A stretch of 64,000 nt of DNA from Treponema sp. (GCA_024698325.1 JAILRG010000132.1:1-64000); one strand, 5' to 3'. Numbered from the stretch's first letter, positions 1 to 8,789 are shown. Made by a program: numbers and translations. The notes: a model not told the origin generated them from the letters alone.

Positions 1-1065
1 CTGTATGATTTCAAGGTGCAGAAGGCCTAAAAAGCCGCATCTAAAGCCGTTACCGAGCGCAACTGAATTGTCTTTTTCGAAGACTAAGCTTGCGTCGTTC
101 AGCTTAAGCTTTTCCATGCTGTCTTTAAGCTCTTCGTAGTCGTTGGAGTCTATCGGGTAGATTGAAGAGAAAACAACCGGCTTTACTTCCTTAAAGCCTG
201 AAAGCGGCTCCGGCGCCGGGTCTGTTGCAAGCGTTACGGTGTCGCCTACGCGTACGTCGCTTACGGTCTTTACGCCGCTTATGATGTAGCCGACGTCGCC
301 TGCTTCAAGCGATTTTTTCTCCTCGTACTTGATTTTGAAAATACCCACCTGCTCTACCTTGTATTCGGTGCCGGAGTGCATAAAGCGGATGGTGTCGCCC
401 GTCTTGATGCGGCCTTCCATCATGCGGATGTGGATGATGACTCCGCGGTATTCGTCGTAGTGGCAGTCAAAGATAAGCGCTTTTGCTTTGCCGTTTACGT
501 CTCCGGTCGGAGCGGGGAACTTGGTCACAATCGCTTCCATCAGGTCATCGATACCCTCGCCGGTCTTTGCGCTCACAGGAACGGCATCGGCACTGTCTAA
601 GCCTAAGTCATGGTCAATCTGGTGCTTTACGGAAGGAAGATCTGCAGAGGGAAGGTCAATCTTGTTGATAACCGGCACGATTGAAAGGTCATGCTCCATC
701 GCCATGTAAAGGTTCGACACAGTCTGGCTTTCTACGCCTTGGGAAGCGTCAATCAAAAGCAGCGCACCCTCGCAGGAAGCAATGGCGCGGCTTACCTCGT
801 ATGAAAAGTCTACATGGCCGGGAGTATCGACAAAGTTCAACTCGTAGTCGTTTCCGTCTTTTGCGTGGTAGGGAATGGTAACCGCCTGGCTTTTTATCGT
901 AATGCCGCGCTCGCGCTCGATATCCATGTTATCAAGGATCTGATTCATCATCTGGCGGTCGTCGATGATTTTTGCGCGCTGGATAAGGCGGTCGGCAAGC
1001 GTAGACTTACCGTGGTCAATGTGCGCAACAATACAGAAGTTGCGCTTGAATTTCAAATCTGTCAT
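1..1065 (-). CDS. lepA: Elongation factor 4 (LepA), N-terminal part, truncated by window edge
   Basis: LepA is a ribosome-associated translational GTPase that back-translocates stalled ribosomes. The reading frame runs off the left edge and shows about the first 355 of the usual ~600 residues. The N-terminus has the LepA form of the G1 motif (AHIDHGKSTL), then G3 (DTPGH) and G4 (NKID), followed by the domain 2 beta-barrel. An in-frame ATG 12 nt upstream (1077) overlaps a likely -10 box, so the ATG at 1065 is the better start; no Shine-Dalgarno is visible. Identity is very secure; the start is moderately so. Confidence 0.95.
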   Translation of the reverse strand, partial: MTDLKFKRNFCIVAHIDHGKSTLADRLIQRAKIIDDRQMMNQILDNMDIERERGITIKSQAVTIPYHAKDGNDYELNFVDTPGHVDFSYEVSRAIASCEGALLLIDASQGVESQTVSNLYMAMEHDLSIVPVINKIDLPSADLPSVKHQIDHDLGLDSADAVPVSAKTGEGIDDLMEAIVTKFPAPTGDVNGKAKALIFDCHYDEYRGVIIHIRMMEGRIKTGDTIRFMHSGTEYKVEQVGIFKIKYEEKKSLEAGDVGYIISGVKTVSDVRVGDTVTLATDPAPEPLSGFKEVKPVVFSSIYPIDSNDYEELKDSMEKLKLNDASLVFEKDNSVALGNGFRCGFLGLLHLEIIQ

Positions 1066-1075
1066 ACTGATTGCC

Positions 1076-1104
1076 ATTTTATCAGAAAGGGCTGTCACTG
1101 TCTA
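1076..1104 (-). promoter_or_regulatory. Probable sigma-70 promoter of lepA, near-leaderless
   Basis: TAGACA (1099-1104) and TAAAAT (1076-1081) are separated by 17 nt. The ATG at 1065 lies 10 nt after the -10 box, so the mRNA would have only about 3 untranslated bases. Confidence 0.55.
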
Positions 1105-1217
1105 ATGCTTTGCAGAGCCGAGGCTGGCTAACGGTATGCTGTTGTCGGCGCTGCAGCAGCCAGGCGCCCTGCCCGCCCGCACAGGCCGCCGCCTTATGAG
1201 GAAAAGCTTCGCACAGA

Positions 1218-2876
1218 CTAGAAATAGTACGGGCTGTCCAGCGTAGCCACAAGCCCTACAGGCACATCAAGATAGCCCTTTTTGCGCTGCTTTGCATAAA
1301 TTGTAATGTAGGCAGCGCTTTTTTCCTGGTTAAACTCAACGTTCTGCACGTTTACATAATCGTTTTCAGAAAAGCCTGATTCATCTGCTGTAGAGCCGCG
1401 TATAACATGCTGAATTGAAAACTTGCGGCTTGAAAGCGATGAAACGCTCGTAAGCTTCATGCCGAGAATCGGCACAAAGGAGCTTGCAATGAGGTCGTTC
1501 TTGTAGACGGTGTAGCCGGGGTTTTCCGGCCGCTCGGCAAGGTACACGGCAGCGGTGCGTTCACTGCCATCCTCGCGCCGGGCAGTTACAGTACAGACGG
1601 TGCCCGCGCTGTAACGCAGCAGCGTATTCTGCAGGTCTTCAAGCGAGGTAACCGGCACGCCGTTAAGCGCGGTAATGACATCGCCAGCCGCAAGGGAGGC
1701 TCGGTTAGCGCCGCCTGCAGGCATTACATACTGCACTTCAAGCCCGACGTTTTTACCAAGTTCGCGTTTAGTGTGGCCATACGAAGCAAGCCACGGATGT
1801 CGCACTTTACCGCCATGGTAGAGCGCCGGAAGCACGGCCTTTAAGTATTCCACCGGAATTGCGAAATTCAAGCCTTCGTACTGGAGCATGCCGGCAAAGG
1901 CAATCGCCTGCACAAGTCCATTACCGTCAATACAGGGGCCACCGGAATTTCCGCTGTTAATCGCGGCATCTATCTGCATAACCTGCCCGGTGGTAAAAAG
2001 CTTTCTGTCAGTAGCGCTTACAATGCCTTTGGTAAGCGTGCGCTCCAAGCCGACCGGGCTTCCGATGGCGTATATGCTGTCGCCAACGTCAAGGTCTGCG
2101 CTTGAGCCAAGCGTAAACACATAGGGAGCGTCCACCTCTGCCTTTATTAGCGCCAGGTCGATAACGCTGTCATAGCCGATGACTTTTGCAGGAATGCGCG
2201 TATCGCTGTCTTCGGCAAGCTTAATGTAAAGCCGTGCATACCCTTCGTACTTGGGGTCTACCAGATTTGCGATAACGTGATGGTTCGTAACGATATAGCC
2301 GTCTTTAGCAATGAAAAAGCCCGAACCGATGACGCGGTCTGCATAGCCGACGCCGTTTTCGACTTTTATGCCCTGATCCACCCAAATGGTAACAGTGCCG
2401 TTTATGTATGCAGAGACCTTTTTGGCGGTGTCACCCGAAGCCGAAATTGAACTTACATTAGACAGCCCCGGTACATTCTGTAAAGAAAGCTCCCTGAGCG
2501 TGCCGGAATCCTTTACAAGCGCTGAAAGTTTTTCGTATCCGCAGGCTGAAAGCGACTGATACAGTGAAAGCGCTGTATACCAGTCTTCTTTTTCAATCGC
2601 TTCGTTGTAGCGGGAGACGACGGCTTCTGCACAGGAGGCGATTGTATCTGCATCTGCAAGCAAACGTGCGCGCCAGAGCGCCTCGACGGCATCTTTTTCT
2701 CGAAGAGCTGCAATGCGCTTGATTTCCTCGTTTCTCACATCTTCGGAAGTGTAGTCAGGAAGCTCATAGACATGCTTCGGCTGCTTTACCGAGGCGCAGG
2801 AAGCACACACTGACAAAACCAGCACACCTGCAAACAGGCACACGGTTTTAAGAGCGCACATGGATTTATCGCACAT
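1218..2876 (-). CDS. Secreted trypsin-like (S1C) serine protease lipoprotein with PDZ domain
   Basis: A DegP/HtrA-like protease of about 552 residues. The N-terminus has a hydrophobic segment ending in a lipobox-like LSVCASC, so it is probably a lipid-anchored envelope protein. The triad is visible: His in VTNHHV, Asp in SVIDLAL and Ser in NSGNSGGP. A PDZ domain follows (AAGDVITALNG), then a C-terminal stretch I do not recognise. A longer frame from 2948 is possible, but the ATG at 2876 places the signal peptide correctly and overlaps the upstream gene by 11 nt. It probably shares a transcript with the TPR protein upstream. The substrate is unknown. Confidence 0.8.
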   Translation of the reverse strand: MCDKSMCALKTVCLFAGVLVLSVCASCASVKQPKHVYELPDYTSEDVRNEEIKRIAALREKDAVEALWRARLLADADTIASCAEAVVSRYNEAIEKEDWYTALSLYQSLSACGYEKLSALVKDSGTLRELSLQNVPGLSNVSSISASGDTAKKVSAYINGTVTIWVDQGIKVENGVGYADRVIGSGFFIAKDGYIVTNHHVIANLVDPKYEGYARLYIKLAEDSDTRIPAKVIGYDSVIDLALIKAEVDAPYVFTLGSSADLDVGDSIYAIGSPVGLERTLTKGIVSATDRKLFTTGQVMQIDAAINSGNSGGPCIDGNGLVQAIAFAGMLQYEGLNFAIPVEYLKAVLPALYHGGKVRHPWLASYGHTKRELGKNVGLEVQYVMPAGGANRASLAAGDVITALNGVPVTSLEDLQNTLLRYSAGTVCTVTARREDGSERTAAVYLAERPENPGYTVYKNDLIASSFVPILGMKLTSVSSLSSRKFSIQHVIRGSTADESGFSENDYVNVQNVEFNQEKSAAYITIYAKQRKKGYLDVPVGLVATLDSPYYF

Positions 2877-5031
2877 TGCGGTTTTCCAGATTTTTTGTTT
2901 TTGAATCAGCTTCATTATTGTCCGCTGCCGGGGGCAGCTTTTCTCCAAAAATCATATTTCCAGCACGAACGGCAAGCATGCGTTCGCCTTCGTCTTCAAC
3001 TATTAAAGAAACACCTTGAAAGGCCGTTTGGTTAACAGCAGAACGAATTTTTTCCGCAGCTTTTTTACTGCCGGCATCTCCGAGCCAGTACACACCGTCG
3101 CTTTTCGTTACAGGGAGCGTCTCCTCGCCATTAGAAACAGACACGGGAACGCCATCGGTGCTTTTTACACAAACCACGGACTCGGTAAGCGGCTGATGAA
3201 AATACGCTTCCTCACGAAGCCTGCCATCTGCTTCCAGCGGCTGTTTGACATAACGGATGTCCCACAACCCGTCGCCGTCAGTATCCCAGGAAGCAATCTT
3301 TCCTTCGCCCGGCAGGTACTCTTCCGTAAAATCAGGGATAGTGTCGCCGTTCTGATCAACCTGAATCATGCGCACATAAAAACCCGTTCCGGAACTGGGA
3401 GCGCCAAAAAGGTTTGTCATAATCTGCATTTCGTCAGCAGTAGAAATATAGTCCTGATCTTCGCCGGGACCTGCATATCCATACGTTTCTGTCGTTTCAA
3501 AAAGGCCGTCGCCATCAGTATCGACCGTTCGGAGGGCCGGTAAACCGCCATCAAAATGCGCCTGTGCGTAGAGCCGCCCGTCTTTCGTATAATACCGGGC
3601 GAGCTGAGGAACGCCATCTAAAAGGCTCACGCGGATTCTAGCACCAGTGCGTTCCTTTGAGGGAAGCTCATAGCTTGTAGAAGCGAGCAGGAGCGTCCGG
3701 GCAGAAACCTGCTGCAGTTTTTCCGGCACAGAGGGATAAAAGAGATCAAGCGAAAGCGCGTTTTTTACGGAATCAAGTACCGGCATCGTAAACGGTGTCC
3801 AGGAGAGCGTCTCGCCTACCAGATTGAACTCAAGAACAGGCTCGTCTGCCGAGTCTAGATACAGCGCCTTCTGAACCCAGGGCCAGGTAGTGTACTGCAC
3901 ATCCAGAGCCCCCTCAGAAAGATGAACGACAACCGGCACGCCAAAATCGCAGTCACAGGTCCAGTCGTTTTCACCGTCCTGCGTTTCATCATAGGAGACG
4001 GTAACCGGACGGCCTCTTGCATACACAACGGAAAGGTTTGTTTCAAGGTCGCCGTCGGTATCAGAAACAATAATGCCGTCGTAAGCGGTCAGATATTCTG
4101 CCAGGTCTTTTTTTGCTGCCTCTGTCGTTACGAGAGGAACAAAAGCTTCCAGAACTGAAAGGTCAATTTCTCTGTCGGCAAATTCGAAAAAGCGGTCGAG
4201 AGCCTCATCCTCGCTCACTAAACCGGCGCGAAGCGCTGTCTCTGCATACAGAGGCGCCTTAAGCCCCCGCGCCTTAAACGAATTAAGCATGCGGGTCTTT
4301 TGCTTTCCCTCTGCAAAGATTGCGGCATACAACTCAAGCTCAGCATCTGCATCAGCATAATGCGACAGCTGCAGGATAAATGCATCGGCAAGCTTTCTTA
4401 CAAGCGGATTCATGACGACTTCGGCACCTTCCGGCGCATACAAACACGATTTCTGCAGCGGGTATTCATGAGCAAAAAACAGACGCGCAAAACGCACATC
4501 CTTCGGATAAATACGGCGCGCCGCGTCAATTTTTTCGCGGGCTTTTTCGATATGCTCTTCGTCACCGACATTGTAGAATGCTTTTACGCGAAGATATTCT
4601 GCGTCAGCAGAGTACAAAAACGGGGCGCCGTCCAGAACAGAAACGGCTTCGGTATACAGTCCGGTGCTGCAGAGAATATCTGCATACAGGATGCGCGCGC
4701 CGTCACGGTTGTAGTCGACCCACTCGGCGTCATTCAAGGCTTTTACAACCAGCGGCAGGACTTTTGCGCGGGACGAGCCGAGCATAGACTTCGTTACAGC
4801 ATTTATGTACCAGAGATCCGCTATTGTATCATCGTAGGCAAGGCCAATCTCAGCCTGGGCCTCTGCATCTTTCCAGGCTTTTTCTGAAGCATACTGCTTT
4901 GCAAGCTGCAGATAGCGTATAGCCGTGCGGCGGTTAGCAATCATGGCGCTGCTTCCCGCTTCTGCCAGAACAGGAATCGAAAACAGTCCAAAAACTGAAC
5001 ATACTACTGCTGCCAGAAATGTCTTTTTCAT
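2866..5031 (-). CDS. Exported TPR protein with DxDxDG calcium-binding-like repeats
   Basis: A 721-residue protein of unknown function. It starts with a signal peptide (MKKTFLAAVVCSVFGLF, cleavage near VLAEA). Residues ~30-200 look like tetratricopeptide helices (AKQYASEKAWKDAEAQAEIG). The C-terminal half contains several acidic DxDxDG-type loops (DTDGDLE, DTDGDGLFE, DQNGDTIPD, DTDGDGLWD), as in thrombospondin type-3 or dockerin-like calcium sites. It lies between tilS and the S1 protease and overlaps the latter, suggesting a shared envelope task. A perfect TATAAT ends 6 nt before its ATG and no ribosome binding site sits at normal distance, so it may be translated leaderless. Confidence 0.7.
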   Translation of the reverse strand: MKKTFLAAVVCSVFGLFSIPVLAEAGSSAMIANRRTAIRYLQLAKQYASEKAWKDAEAQAEIGLAYDDTIADLWYINAVTKSMLGSSRAKVLPLVVKALNDAEWVDYNRDGARILYADILCSTGLYTEAVSVLDGAPFLYSADAEYLRVKAFYNVGDEEHIEKAREKIDAARRIYPKDVRFARLFFAHEYPLQKSCLYAPEGAEVVMNPLVRKLADAFILQLSHYADADAELELYAAIFAEGKQKTRMLNSFKARGLKAPLYAETALRAGLVSEDEALDRFFEFADREIDLSVLEAFVPLVTTEAAKKDLAEYLTAYDGIIVSDTDGDLETNLSVVYARGRPVTVSYDETQDGENDWTCDCDFGVPVVVHLSEGALDVQYTTWPWVQKALYLDSADEPVLEFNLVGETLSWTPFTMPVLDSVKNALSLDLFYPSVPEKLQQVSARTLLLASTSYELPSKERTGARIRVSLLDGVPQLARYYTKDGRLYAQAHFDGGLPALRTVDTDGDGLFETTETYGYAGPGEDQDYISTADEMQIMTNLFGAPSSGTGFYVRMIQVDQNGDTIPDFTEEYLPGEGKIASWDTDGDGLWDIRYVKQPLEADGRLREEAYFHQPLTESVVCVKSTDGVPVSVSNGEETLPVTKSDGVYWLGDAGSKKAAEKIRSAVNQTAFQGVSLIVEDEGERMLAVRAGNMIFGEKLPPAADNNEADSKTKNLENRNVR

Positions 5032-5037
5032 ATTGTG

Positions 5038-5043
5038 ATTATA
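5038..5043 (-). promoter_or_regulatory. Candidate -10 box for the TPR/DxDxDG gene
   Basis: TATAAT overlaps the tilS stop codon and is followed by 6 nt and then the ATG at 5031. The -35 region is weak (CTGGAT at 17 nt), so this is only a candidate. Confidence 0.4.
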
Positions 5044-6406
5044 ACTTCCTTTCTTTTTCTATCCAGTCAGGTTTTCCACACAGGGAACCAAGAACACAGA
5101 CTATGGGCTGCCCGGCAGCTGCAAGTTCCTGCACCACAGGAATCTGACAGCGCTCGTCTTGAGCAACATGCCATGCAGAAAAAAGTCCGCTTACAGAACG
5201 GGGGTTTCCATCTGGACCGGAAACTACGTCTTGCGCCTGAACACTGCGTATGCAGGCTGGAAGCGAAACCCGGCACACAGCCCGGGCGGACGCATCCGGC
5301 TCCAGACAGGTAAGCACGCCGTCATCGTTTACGGCAAAAACGATACCGCAAAGGACACAGTTTTTTCCGCGCTCTGTAAGTATACCAAGAAATCCCGTTT
5401 CAGTCGCCTTTTTTTGCTGTTTTTTTACATAAAGCCGGTCTTTTTTTATGTGACAGACGATGCCGGCGGCTTCAAGCCTGCCGGAAACAGCAAAGTCCGG
5501 AGAGATGACAGTACGCACGGCAGTGTACGGGAAACGACTGTCGGTCTGAAGGGCTGTAAGCGCGCGATATAAGGCACGGCGGCGAAGCGCAGCTGGAAGT
5601 GCATAAAAAAAGCCCGCAGGAAGAGAAAGGCCCTGCTCTCCTTTTTTTTCCCATAAAATCTTACCTGCTTCTGCTTCCAGATAGTCATTGTCATCAGAAG
5701 ATTTTTCCGCACCAGAAAGGACGGCCCGCCGCCAGCCTGGATAGACGCCATCGAGAGCGGGAAGCAGCGTGTGCCGGATTGCATTCCTAAGATACTGCGT
5801 ATCACTGTTAGTAGCATCGGTCCGCCAGCTGATGCCCTGTAGCCTGAGGTAGCGTTCGATGTCCGCACGGGGAATCAACAGCATGGGGCGTATGAACACA
5901 TCCCTCTGAAACGCAATTCCCTGAGACGCGGAACTTCCCTGAAGAAAGCGCATAACAAGCGTCTCAAGCTGGTCATTTTGATTATGCGCAAGCGAAACAG
6001 CGCAAAGTTTTTCTTCCTTGGCAAACTGTCTGAATGCCTGATAGCGGAGAAAGCGGGCGGCTTCCTCAATCCCTTTACCGCGTTTTTCTGCAGTTTCTTT
6101 CACCATTCCCCGGGGAATCGTATGCACACGAAAAGCTACTCCGCAGGAAGCGCAATATGAGGAGACAAAATCCGCATCCCCCTTCGATTCTGCTTCCGGC
6201 CGTATATTGTGATTTACAGTAAGGACCGCCAGAGCTTTTGCGCCAAAAAGGTGCAGCAGTGCGGTAAGAAGTGCCATAGAATCGGCGCCTCCAGAAACAG
6301 CGACTCCCAGCCGCTCTCCCCGGGACATAGCGCTCCGTATAGCGTCGTCAAAACAGAGAGATGAGTCAAACCGTGCAATAAAATCATCGTTTGAAATGGC
6401 AGTCAT
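5039..6406 (-). CDS. tilS: tRNA(Ile)-lysidine synthetase TilS
   Basis: TilS uses ATP and lysine to convert C34 of the CAU anticodon of tRNA-Ile2 to lysidine, switching it from Met to Ile decoding. The N-terminal N-type ATP pyrophosphatase domain carries the P-loop SGGADSMALL near residue 38, and the family's linker motif IRHTLLP is present. Length (455) is normal for a TilS with C-terminal domains. It follows rplY on the same strand past a strong terminator. No clear Shine-Dalgarno precedes the ATG. Confidence 0.93.
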   Translation of the reverse strand: MTAISNDDFIARFDSSLCFDDAIRSAMSRGERLGVAVSGGADSMALLTALLHLFGAKALAVLTVNHNIRPEAESKGDADFVSSYCASCGVAFRVHTIPRGMVKETAEKRGKGIEEAARFLRYQAFRQFAKEEKLCAVSLAHNQNDQLETLVMRFLQGSSASQGIAFQRDVFIRPMLLIPRADIERYLRLQGISWRTDATNSDTQYLRNAIRHTLLPALDGVYPGWRRAVLSGAEKSSDDNDYLEAEAGKILWEKKGEQGLSLPAGFFYALPAALRRRALYRALTALQTDSRFPYTAVRTVISPDFAVSGRLEAAGIVCHIKKDRLYVKKQQKKATETGFLGILTERGKNCVLCGIVFAVNDDGVLTCLEPDASARAVCRVSLPACIRSVQAQDVVSGPDGNPRSVSGLFSAWHVAQDERCQIPVVQELAAAGQPIVCVLGSLCGKPDWIEKERKL

Positions 6407-6431
6407 AAAAAGAGCGTGCAGAAGGCTATAA

Positions 6432-6459
6432 AAAAAGCCCCCTCAGGCGGGGGCTTTTT
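6432..6459 (-). terminator. Intrinsic terminator after rplY
   Basis: A GCCCCC/GGGGGC stem with loop TCAGGC is flanked by A and T runs, downstream of rplY on the minus strand. The symmetrical A/T flanks could work in both directions. Confidence 0.85.
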
Positions 6460-6473
6460 CTGCAGATTCAGGC

Positions 6474-7025
6474 CTAGCGAGCCGGAGCTACAGTAACCAG
6501 TGATGCTTCCGGATTGGTCAGGATAGTAACCTTATCGCCAAGGTCAAGATCCTTAACGCATAGATTGTCACCGATGTTTACTTTAGAAACATCAACAACC
6601 AGGCGCACCGGGAGATCTTTCGGCAGACACTTAATCACAACTTCCGGAATGTGCTTAACCATAAAGCCACCCTTCAGTACACCAGCAGCAGTACCGCTGT
6701 ACTGTACCTTGTACTTTCTGGTTACGGGCTTTGTGTTTGTTACCGCGAAGAAATCTGCATGAAGAACAGAATCTGTCTTGATGTCGTACTCTGTTGCACG
6801 GATGAATGCATCATAAGATGTGCCTTCAACGTTCAATGTTACGAGCGTTGTAGATGTGATAGTACGCCACACTTTGTTGAATGCTGCGCTATCCACGTCG
6901 AGAGAAACGGCCTCTCCCTTTTCGTTGTACATAACTGCAGGAATACGACCTGCAGCACGAAGCTGTTTGGCAACCTTTTTACCGGTCTCCGCACGTTTTT
7001 TTGCTTCAATTACCAACTGATCCAT
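6474..7025 (-). CDS. rplY: 50S ribosomal protein L25 (CTC/TL5 family)
   Basis: L25 binds 5S rRNA in the large subunit. At 183 residues it is the long CTC/TL5-type form: an N-terminal L25 5S-binding domain (residues ~5-90; GRIPAVMYN) followed by the TL5 C-terminal beta domain (PEVVIKCLPKDLPVRL). It lies between tRNA-Gln and tilS and ends at a strong terminator. Confidence 0.93.
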   Translation of the reverse strand: MDQLVIEAKKRAETGKKVAKQLRAAGRIPAVMYNEKGEAVSLDVDSAAFNKVWRTITSTTLVTLNVEGTSYDAFIRATEYDIKTDSVLHADFFAVTNTKPVTRKYKVQYSGTAAGVLKGGFMVKHIPEVVIKCLPKDLPVRLVVDVSKVNIGDNLCVKDLDLGDKVTILTNPEASLVTVAPAR

Positions 7026-7061
7026 TTTTTGGACTCCTTACCGTAATAAAATTTAGGTTTG

Positions 7062-7134
7062 CTGGGACGACAGGATTCGAACCTGTGGAATACCGGCACC
7101 AAAAGCCGGGGGCTTACCGCTTGCCGACGTCCCA
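7062..7134 (-). tRNA. tRNA-Gln(TTG)
   Basis: The minus strand folds as a 73-nt cloverleaf. The acceptor stem pairs TGGGACG with CGTCCCA, the discriminator is G, the anticodon arm is CCGGC-TTTTGGT-GCCGG with anticodon TTG, and the T arm is ACAGG-TTCGAAT-CCTGT. The 3' CCA is not encoded. It sits between spoVG and rplY, the usual spirochaete arrangement. Confidence 0.95.
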
Positions 7135-7147
7135 AAAATTTACAATT

Positions 7148-7438
7148 TTAATCATCCTCGGCTTCACCGGGAGCAGCTTCTTCAACATGCCCCGCGACGT
7201 ATTCCGAAAGGATTTTATCCTGCAGCGCATTTCTAAACTCCGGGCTTATCGGATGCGCCACATCTTTGTACTCACCGTTTGCCGTCTTCCGGCTCGGCAT
7301 TGCGATAAACAAGCCTGTTTTTCCTTCAATGATTTTGACATTGTGAATAACAAAGCAGTTATCAAATGTTACCGTCACATAAGCGCGAAGCTTTCCTTCT
7401 GCCGTGACCTTACGAATGCGCAGTTCTGTTACTTCCAT
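7148..7438 (-). CDS. spoVG: SpoVG-family RNA/DNA-binding regulator
   Basis: A 96-residue SpoVG homologue. The family signature is intact: MEVTELRIRKV at the N-terminus, then FIAMPSRK and a YKDVAHPI segment. SpoVG proteins bind nucleic acids (shown in Borrelia and Staphylococcus) and affect envelope, division and virulence gene expression. The Shine-Dalgarno GGAGGAATGCATT precedes the ATG. It lies between ispE and tRNA-Gln and is probably co-transcribed with ispE. Confidence 0.95.
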   Translation of the reverse strand: MEVTELRIRKVTAEGKLRAYVTVTFDNCFVIHNVKIIEGKTGLFIAMPSRKTANGEYKDVAHPISPEFRNALQDKILSEYVAGHVEEAAPGEAEDD

Positions 7439-7477
7439 AATGCATTCCTCCGCTGTACGATTGCCAAAACTGCTATG

Positions 7478-8344
7478 TCAAGTCAGCGCAAGGACACAGC
7501 GTTTCCATGTTTTCTGCAGCAAATTATATGCTTTTGTTGCCGAATCTGCCGAATCATACACGCCAAAAACTACAGCGCCCGAACCGGTCATCTCCGACCA
7601 AACAGCTCCGCTATTTCGTATATCCTGTAATGCATGTCCGATTACCGGATATTTTGTAACAAGAGCAGGCGTAAATGTATTAGCAAACGTCCAGTCCTTC
7701 ACAGAACCGGCATACATACGCTCAAGCTCTAAAAAAGGCGGGCATCGAACATCGCTGCCTGCCATAAACGCCGCATCTACCAGACCATACGCCTCTTTTG
7801 TAGAGGAATGTACTTCCGGCAGAACCAGCACGAAATGTAAATCTTTACGGCGCAGGATTGTCTGAACAACCTCGCCCCTTCCGCTCACCAGCGCAGCGCC
7901 CGTTTCATCTTTACAGTGCATAAAGAAAAACACATCACTGCCCACATTCGCTGCTATAGCATCCAGCAAGTCCTGTGTAAGTGCAGTTTCCGTAAGCCGC
8001 GCAAAAGCCTTTACGAAGGAAGCCGCATCCGAAGAGCCGCCCCCAAGACCACCGCCAGCCGGAATACGCTTGGTAAGCATTACCTGCACGCCAGTATGAA
8101 CGCCGGTTAAGCGGCAGAACTCACGGTATGCAGCTGTTATCGTATTTTCAGCCGGGAGCGTCATCTGCTCACAACTGACAATGCATCTTTCATTCTCCTG
8201 TAACGGACGTATCACGATATCATCATAAAAATCAACCGTCTGAAAAATGCTCTCGATGTTATGAAATCCGTCCTCTCTCCGAGGCAGAACCCTCAGACCG
8301 ATATTCACCTTTGCAGGCGCACGAATTTGCACATCGGATAACAT
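7478..8344 (-). CDS. ispE: 4-diphosphocytidyl-2-C-methyl-D-erythritol kinase (IspE)
   Basis: IspE phosphorylates CDP-methylerythritol in the non-mevalonate isoprenoid pathway. This is a GHMP kinase of 288 residues with the N-terminal APAKVNIGL motif and the glycine-rich ATP loop GGGLGGGSSDAA near residue 95. A consensus promoter ends only 9 nt before the ATG, so the transcript is almost leaderless. It heads the ispE-spoVG-tRNA-Gln-rplY group. Confidence 0.95.
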   Translation of the reverse strand: MLSDVQIRAPAKVNIGLRVLPRREDGFHNIESIFQTVDFYDDIVIRPLQENERCIVSCEQMTLPAENTITAAYREFCRLTGVHTGVQVMLTKRIPAGGGLGGGSSDAASFVKAFARLTETALTQDLLDAIAANVGSDVFFFMHCKDETGAALVSGRGEVVQTILRRKDLHFVLVLPEVHSSTKEAYGLVDAAFMAGSDVRCPPFLELERMYAGSVKDWTFANTFTPALVTKYPVIGHALQDIRNSGAVWSEMTGSGAVVFGVYDSADSATKAYNLLQKTWKRCVLALT

Positions 8345-8353
8345 AGTTCCTTA

Positions 8354-8381
8354 ATTATACTAAATTCCCTTGTAAAGTCAA
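8354..8381 (-). promoter_or_regulatory. Sigma-70 promoter of ispE
   Basis: TTGACT (8376-8381) and a perfect TATAAT (8354-8359) are spaced by 16 nt. Transcription should start about 3 nt before the ATG, which would exclude the apparent AAGGA from the mRNA. Confidence 0.75.
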
Positions 8382-8456
8382 TATTATTAATCACACAAGG
8401 ATGTCTACAGACATTGCAAATAACAGAGAATTGTACTGTATTTTACCGTTATCTTG

Positions 8457-8486
8457 TTGACATTACAAATACACTGGCTTTATAGT
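8457..8486 (+). promoter_or_regulatory. Sigma-70 promoter of the Asp-rich small protein, leaderless
   Basis: TTGACA (8457-8462) and TATAGT (8481-8486) are separated by 18 nt. The ATG at 8493 begins just 6 nt after the -10 box and no Shine-Dalgarno is possible, so transcription and translation probably start at the same base. Confidence 0.75.
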
Positions 8487-8492
8487 GGTAGC

Positions 8493-8750
8493 ATGGCAAA
8501 CGAAGGCACTTATTTCGACCCGTCAGAGATGGAAGCGTATGGATTCTCCTATGATGATGAATACAATGATGACGTCTCTGAAGAAGATGACTTTGAGGAC
8601 GAAGACGATTACGACGACTTCGATGATGACACATTGTATGAAGACAGCTTCGACGATGATTTAGCTGCGGATGATGACCTTGACGAAGATTTTGATGACT
8701 TCGATGATGATTCCGCGGATGACAACGGATTCGAAGACGACTTCAACTAA
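8493..8750 (+). CDS. Extremely acidic Asp/Glu-rich small protein, unknown function
   Basis: An 85-residue protein of which well over half is Asp or Glu, arranged in D/E runs separated by Phe, Tyr or Leu (DDFEDEDDYDDFDDDTLY). No known domain is visible. The -10 box 6 nt upstream fixes the start at 8493 and excludes an N-terminal extension reading through the promoter. It is a single-gene plus-strand unit between ispE and rsfS with its own promoter and terminator. It may be a cation buffer or nucleic-acid mimic, but that is a guess. It is real on the strength of the promoter-ORF-terminator arrangement. Confidence 0.7.
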   Translation: MANEGTYFDPSEMEAYGFSYDDEYNDDVSEEDDFEDEDDYDDFDDDTLYEDSFDDDLAADDDLDEDFDDFDDDSADDNGFEDDFN

Positions 8751-8753
8751 AAC

Positions 8754-8788
8754 AAAAAAAAGAGCGCCGTTATAGCGCTCTTTTTTTT
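8754..8788. terminator. Bidirectional intrinsic terminator
   Basis: An AGAGCGC/GCGCTCT stem with a 7-nt loop is flanked by 8 A on one side and 8 T on the other. It serves the convergent acidic-protein gene and rsfS. Confidence 0.88.
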
Positions 8789-8789
8789 G

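Noticed and set aside
1066-1077. Upstream ATG for lepA
   Set aside because: It overlaps the -10 box; the ATG at 1065 also gives the conserved LepA N-terminus.
4300-4887. 195-residue plus-strand frame opposite the TPR/DxDxDG gene
   Set aside because: It is an antisense shadow without supporting signals.
8454-8492. N-terminal extension of the acidic protein
   Set aside because: The extension reads through the -35 and -10 boxes, so it cannot be part of the transcript from that promoter.
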